Origin: Dendrobium chrysotoxum | Lineage: Eukaryota; Streptophyta; Magnoliopsida; Asparagales; Orchidaceae | Direction of reading: 5' to 3' | NCBI GenBank assembly: GCA_019925795.1 | Contig: CM034300.1 | Span: forward strand, 77,709,360 to 77,773,359 | Length of the DNA: 64,000 nt | Shown: positions 60,159 to 64,000 of the stretch, piece after piece | How positions within the stretch are numbered: position 1 is the first letter of the stretch | Layout of the letters: each line of letters opens with the position of its first letter | Notes under the pieces: model-generated | The model's input: only the letters and a program-made list of their open reading frames with translations | Database searches by the model: none | What the model was told of the DNA's origin: nothing | Translations under genes and position numbers: made by a program

Positions 60159-60399
60159 GTCAAGATCTTATATAATAGACTTCAATCTGCTTCAGTACAA
60201 GAAATCTAAATTACCTGCTTTATAATTTATGGCTCACTCAAAAAAAAAATATCATTTTGGTATTTTTTCTTAAAATAATTGTAATTTAGGTGGCCGATAT
60301 TGATCACCTAATATTTAAAAAAATATTATCTTTTATAATTATATATGTCCTGGAGTATTCGTGGCGGTAGAGAAATATAAAATTTAACGTCATAGCTTT

Positions 60400-60660
60400 G
60401 TACGAAGATCCAGCGTGCATACAGATAAAAAGAGAGGGTGTAATATTAATAGAGATACCAAGATTTTTACGTGGAAAACCCTAAAAGGGGAAAAACCACG
60501 GGGCATGGTCCAGTTTAAATGAATACACTAGTATTTATAGTTGATTACAAATAAGGCCATTCTTTGGGGGGAAGGCCTTGGCTTGATGTAACAAATATAC
60601 ACCATATGGAGAGCATTACATTGTGGGAATAAAAAAATCACTGTTGACGTGTACATTTGG
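60400..60660. other. LTR-like sequence upstream of the minisatellite
   Basis: Contains TTTTTACGTGGAAAACCC followed by GGGGAAAAACCACGGGG, a block that is common near the ends of plant LTR retrotransposons, then TAGTATTTATAGTTG. A second TATTTATAG-type stretch (GGGGTCTATTTATAG) occurs near 61333. No LTR pair could be drawn. Confidence 0.35.
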
Positions 60661-60779
60661 TCGGAAGGACCATAGTTGGTGGGTGACGGAGGTTGGAAAG
60701 ACCGTTGTTTAGCGACGGAGGTCGGAAAGACAGTTGTCTGACGATGGAGGTTGGAAGGACCGTAGTTGGTAGCCGGGTA

Positions 60780-61200
60780 GAAGTCCAGTGATGGACGGAA
60801 GTCCGGCGTCGGGTAGAAATCCGACGACGGACAGAAGTTCAACGTCGGATAGAAGTTTAACGAAAGTTCGGCGACGAGTAGAAGTTTGACAATGGGCAGA
60901 AGTCAGGCGTCGAGTAAAAATTTGGCGGCGGGCGGAAGTCTGAAATCTTGTAGAAGTCTGGCGACAGGCAGAAGTCCGGTGACCGGCGGAAGTCAGGCGT
61001 TGGGTAGAAATCCGGCGACGGGCAGAAGTCCGGCGTTATGTAAAAATTCGGCGATGGGCGGAAGTCTGGCATCTGGTAGAAGGCCGGCGATGGGCGAAAG
61101 TTCGGCGTCGAGTAGAAGTTCAACGAAAATCTGGTGACGGGCAGAAGTCTGGTGATGAGCGGAAGTTCGGCATCGGTCGTCTGCTGGGTGGAAGTTCGAC
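60780..61200. repeat. 18-bp minisatellite, about 23 units
   Basis: Imperfect units of the form GAAGTCCGGCGACGGGCA repeat head to tail, nearly all exactly 18 bp, with a few 10- or 19-bp units. Units ending GTA alternate with units ending GGC(A/G), so a 36-bp higher-order period is visible. Before it (60660-60780) is a related run of about 29-32-bp units (GGAAAGACCGTTGT type). Because 18 is a multiple of three, the minus strand stays open for 131 codons as a P-D-F-Y-rich 6-residue repeat. No start context, family or splice support makes it a gene. Confidence 0.85.
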
Positions 61201-61204
61201 AGTG

Positions 61205-62570
61205 GTCGGGGAAGAGTCTAGTAGCATGAGAACTCAAGTTTCTCTTCTTCATTCTCTTTCTTCTCTCCTTACTTCCTTCTTTGGGGTCCTCCTTCCTCCT
61301 CCTTGCTTGGGAGATCCCACTTTCATAAAGAATGAGGGGTCTATTTATAGTTTTCTAAGAGTGGCATAACCAGTAAGTAAGAGAAAAATCAAGGGTAATT
61401 TGGGAGTTATTTGGATGGATGACCGATGTTGAATCCCTCGATTGTGGATCGTTCGTGGGGCATTTGAATATCTTGATGATATTAGAATTTGATGATCTTG
61501 GGCTCGTTGGATTCGTCTCGTCGAGCAGCTTGATTCGACTATAAGCATGTCATGTTTGGAAACTATTTGGTAATCCAAATTACGGTTTAAACCTTCCAAA
61601 AGCGCTTTAGGTCTTTGATTTGGATACATTTGGGCTCGGATTGAGTGAAATTTGGTGTCGTTGGGTTCGTCTCTTTGAGACGTTCAGTTTGACTGTAAGT
61701 TTGTTGAAATCAGAGTTATATGCTCTCTGAGTTAATTTTTGAAGTTTTCAACTTAATTTTGCTTCAAGATTCGTGCCCGATCAAGATAATTTTTTGAGGA
61801 TATATCAGTTGCCCCCTTATTTTTGGACGTCAAAGCTCCAGAAGTCTGAAAATATGTGTCATAGCATCTCAAATTGTTCGAATCATAGAATTATAATTTT
61901 CGAAAAATTACGAGGCACGACCACTCCCCGGATACCAGTGTTGACCTTCCCTCGGAGCCGTTAACCAAGTAAAATACCGTTAATTATAAATTGAAGATGC
62001 CTGAAGTTGACACATTAATTGTAGCAAAAATTGTTGAAAAATTGTCTAAATAAATAGACCTAATTCGTTAAAGTCATCCAAAAATTCAACACTCAGATTA
62101 TCTCATCCATAAATATGAAAACAACGAAGTGATAAAATTTGAATGTTCTAGGCAATGATCCCAACAATCCAAGATGCACGTAAAAACATGTATAAAAATA
62201 TAGCTCGCCTAGTAAGAAAATGTCATGAAATGTAATAATTGTTAATTAGCTATTTAGCTGCATGAAAGCTGTTATTACTGAATGTCTAGATTGAAAGATA
62301 AATTGAATTAATAATCGTTGCATCACAGTTGTTGCAGGTGAGTTTTCTAATATTTATCTTGAGCATTAGTTTCAAGGAGCAGCTTATGAATAACAGCTAG
62401 TAATATCGAAAGATTTTGGAAAAAGTGAAAACTCTTAGGCATGCTTGGAAATGATTGGATTTTGTGAACATGTGATTCCCGGTTCAGAAGAATCCACGAA
62501 TATCTAGCAAGGTGCTTATTCCCCAATGCAAGTGTCATTTGCCAAGATATTTCCATATAAAAGTTTTGAA
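61205..62570. other. unassigned sequence distal to the minisatellite
   Basis: A pyrimidine-rich stretch (61225-61320) is followed by mixed sequence to about 61960 with several short open frames, none with known features, then AT-rich sequence. It may belong to the same non-autonomous element as the minisatellite. Confidence 0.35.
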
Positions 62571-62575
62571 AATTA

Positions 62576-62808
62576 GGCCTCATTTGGTTGAACATTTTTT
62601 GTGCTTGTTCCGTTTTAAAACCGTAATTTTATTTCTTCTTCACCGTTTGGTTTCTCAATAGACATTCTTAATAACACAGTTTTTTTCATATTTCTGATGT
62701 TCGAAGAAAGCTTTTTATATATGCTTCTCCGTTCCAAAAACTCCTTTCTCCGAAACAAAGTTTCTAAAAACTACCTTTTATAAAAGTACCAAATAACCAA
62801 ACGAAGCC
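62576..62808. mobile_element. Tourist-like MITE
   Basis: A 233-bp element with inverted ends GGCCTCATTTGGTT (left) and GGCTTCGTTTGGTT (right, read inward; 12 of 14 match), flanked by TTA at 62573-62575 and 62809-62811. Size, ends and TTA duplication fit PIF/Harbinger-derived MITEs. No coding capacity. Confidence 0.75.
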
Positions 62809-62854
62809 TTAATCAATATTAGCCGTGGACGGAGGCAGCCCACGGTCGAATGGC

Positions 62855-62905
62855 CGCGCCCCTTGGGGCGCGCGGGCTCTGTGCAGCCGGTTTTGATAAC
62901 CGGCT
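62855..62905. repeat. two adjacent perfect inverted repeats
   Basis: CGCGCCCC-TT-GGGGCGCG (62855-62872) is a perfect 8-bp stem with a 2-base centre. Twelve bases later AGCCGGTT-TTGAT-AACCGGCT (62885-62905) is a perfect 8-bp stem with a 5-base loop. They lie in a GC-rich island in otherwise AT-rich DNA, just outside the MITE. No T-run follows and no gene adjoins. Confidence 0.7.
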
Positions 62906-62952
62906 ACTATTATTTTGATTTTATTTTATTTTTTGGTGTGTGGGACCGCCCG

Positions 62953-62977
62953 CTATATATATATATATATATATATT
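62953..62977. repeat. (TA)n microsatellite
   Basis: An uninterrupted TA run of about 25 bases just beyond the paired hairpins, followed by a T-rich tract. Confidence 0.85.
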
Positions 62978-62999
62978 ATTTTTTTAGAATATTTCTAAA

Positions 63000-64000
63000 A
63001 ATTGAGAATATTCTTATTTCTGAAGAACATTCCTCCCTCATATATCCCTTATAAACAACCTCCCTAAGGCAAGGGGAATATTGCTCCTCTCCTTCTTCTC
63101 CTTTTTTCATCTAACTTTTTTACAGTTAAGGCATTCCAGTATTTTTGATAGGTGGCATTCCCTACTCAAATTCAATGCCCCTCTCTTATGTAGAAATTAG
63201 AATTCTTGGCATTCTTTTTTCTTCTCCTATGATCTTCTTCTTACATTAGAGGCATTCCATTGTTTAAGATAGGTCGCATCCCCTATCAAGCTTCAGTGCC
63301 CCTCTTTCGTATAGAAGGAGTCATGATGAGAATGTATTCTCTTAATAGACAACCCTTGACAGAAGAAGATCAATTATTGCTTGTATGCGAGGGTGATTTG
63401 AGAAGATCTGACGATAATAGTATTCGGGAGGAGAGCCATAGGTTATTAGTAGACGAGGAGAATTTTGATGATGTTTGAGCAAAAATCTGGCGATGATAGG
63501 CAGCTAGGTGAAAGTGTGGTGGCAATCGGTGATTGGGCAGAATTCTATCGACGATCGACAATCGAGTGAAAGTCTGATGTTGGTCGATGGTTGGGTGGAG
63601 AGCTGAAGGAGATAGTTGGAGGTTGTGCTGCTATCAGTAGTTGAGTGAGGAGCCAATGAGGGCTGATATGGAGTAAAGGATCGACGGCGGACATCGGGCG
63701 AAGGGCCGATGATGACGGTGGTCCAGTTGCATTCTACTAAGGCAATATGTATCCATATTAACATGTGCAGACATCAGATATCCCTAATTGAAGGGGTTGA
63801 AGCAGCGTGTCGTGTTAGTAGTCGGGCGACACACTAACAATGTCAATTGAGTGGAGGTCTTATGATGATCAGGTTATAACCTTTCTTGTAAGTTGTAGGA
63901 GATGTCTGTGCGAATGATGTTGCTATATCTTTAATTTCATCTTCTTGTGAAAATAGAGGTATGCTTGAACCTAATGTGAAATGATGAAGTTGAGATTATT
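63000..64000. other. window end, degenerate GATGG/TCGG-rich repeat-like sequence
   Basis: From about 63480 to 63730 the sequence reads as irregular repeats of the GGCGATGATAGGCAG / GGTCGATGGTTGGGTGGAGAG type and resembles a more decayed form of the runs at 60660-61200. Short repeated phrases near 63120-63190 and 63235-63305 (GGCATTCCA, GATAGGT-GCAT-CCCTA-TCAA, TTCAGTGCCCCTCT) show a local duplication of about 115 bp. No gene. Confidence 0.45.

Noticed and set aside
60780..61200. CRISPR-like array
   Set aside because: Units are contiguous and 18 bp with no spacers, and the host is a plant. It is a minisatellite.
60857..61252. 131-codon open frame with a P-D-F repeat, minus strand
   Set aside because: An 18-bp repeat keeps any stop-free frame open. 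No gene structure or family is visible, and neighbouring units of 10 and 19 bp break the frame.

Overview
The window comes from a nuclear genome of a flowering plant. Two conserved plant genes have many GT-AG introns, there are no operons, and plant-type retroelements fill the introns (Ty3 chromovirus, Ty1/copia, RTE-type LINE, small inverted-repeat elements). The sequence does not let me name the species or choose safely between monocot and eudicot. Splice sites were placed by hand from family conservation, reading-frame phase and GT/AG rules; no alignment was run.

Gene 1, plus strand, 661-14414: a complete signal peptide peptidase (SPP), an intramembrane aspartyl protease of the ER. It has 11 coding exons and 346 residues, with the YD, GLGD and PAL motifs intact. 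Gene 2, minus strand, 58909 down to 16096: a complete HOS15/TBL1-like protein with an N-terminal LisH domain, a charged linker and a WD40 propeller. It has 14 coding exons and 552 residues, and about 96% of its 42.8 kb is intron. One of its introns uses a GC donor. The two genes converge, with stop codons about 1.7 kb apart. No functional link between them is visible.

Mobile elements by region. SPP intron 4 (1752-7157) holds a decayed LINE reverse transcriptase, a short LINE tail inserted in it with a 9-bp target duplication, and a gutted Ty3 element (3618-6569) with a solo-LTR relic of another family nested inside. SPP intron 6 holds a Tourist-type MITE. HOS15 intron 9 holds a nearly intact RTE-type LINE (26252-29376, perfect 18-bp target duplication). 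HOS15 intron 5 holds an internally deleted LINE of the same family (33095-34829) and a young Ty3 chromovirus (37326-43101): 484-bp LTRs differing at only 6 sites, a 5-bp target duplication, a tRNA-iMet primer site, and one gag-pol frame broken by three stops. HOS15 intron 3 holds a Ty1/copia relic and an inverted-repeat element with a GC-rich triplet core. Upstream of HOS15 lie a second such element, an 18-bp minisatellite, another Tourist-like MITE and two adjacent perfect hairpins.

I found no tRNA or rRNA gene, no CRISPR array and nothing that looks like an undescribed multi-gene system. The more unusual items are the GC-AG intron, the polyprotein frame running into the 3' LTR, the internally deleted LINE that keeps both ends, and the structured repeats upstream of HOS15.
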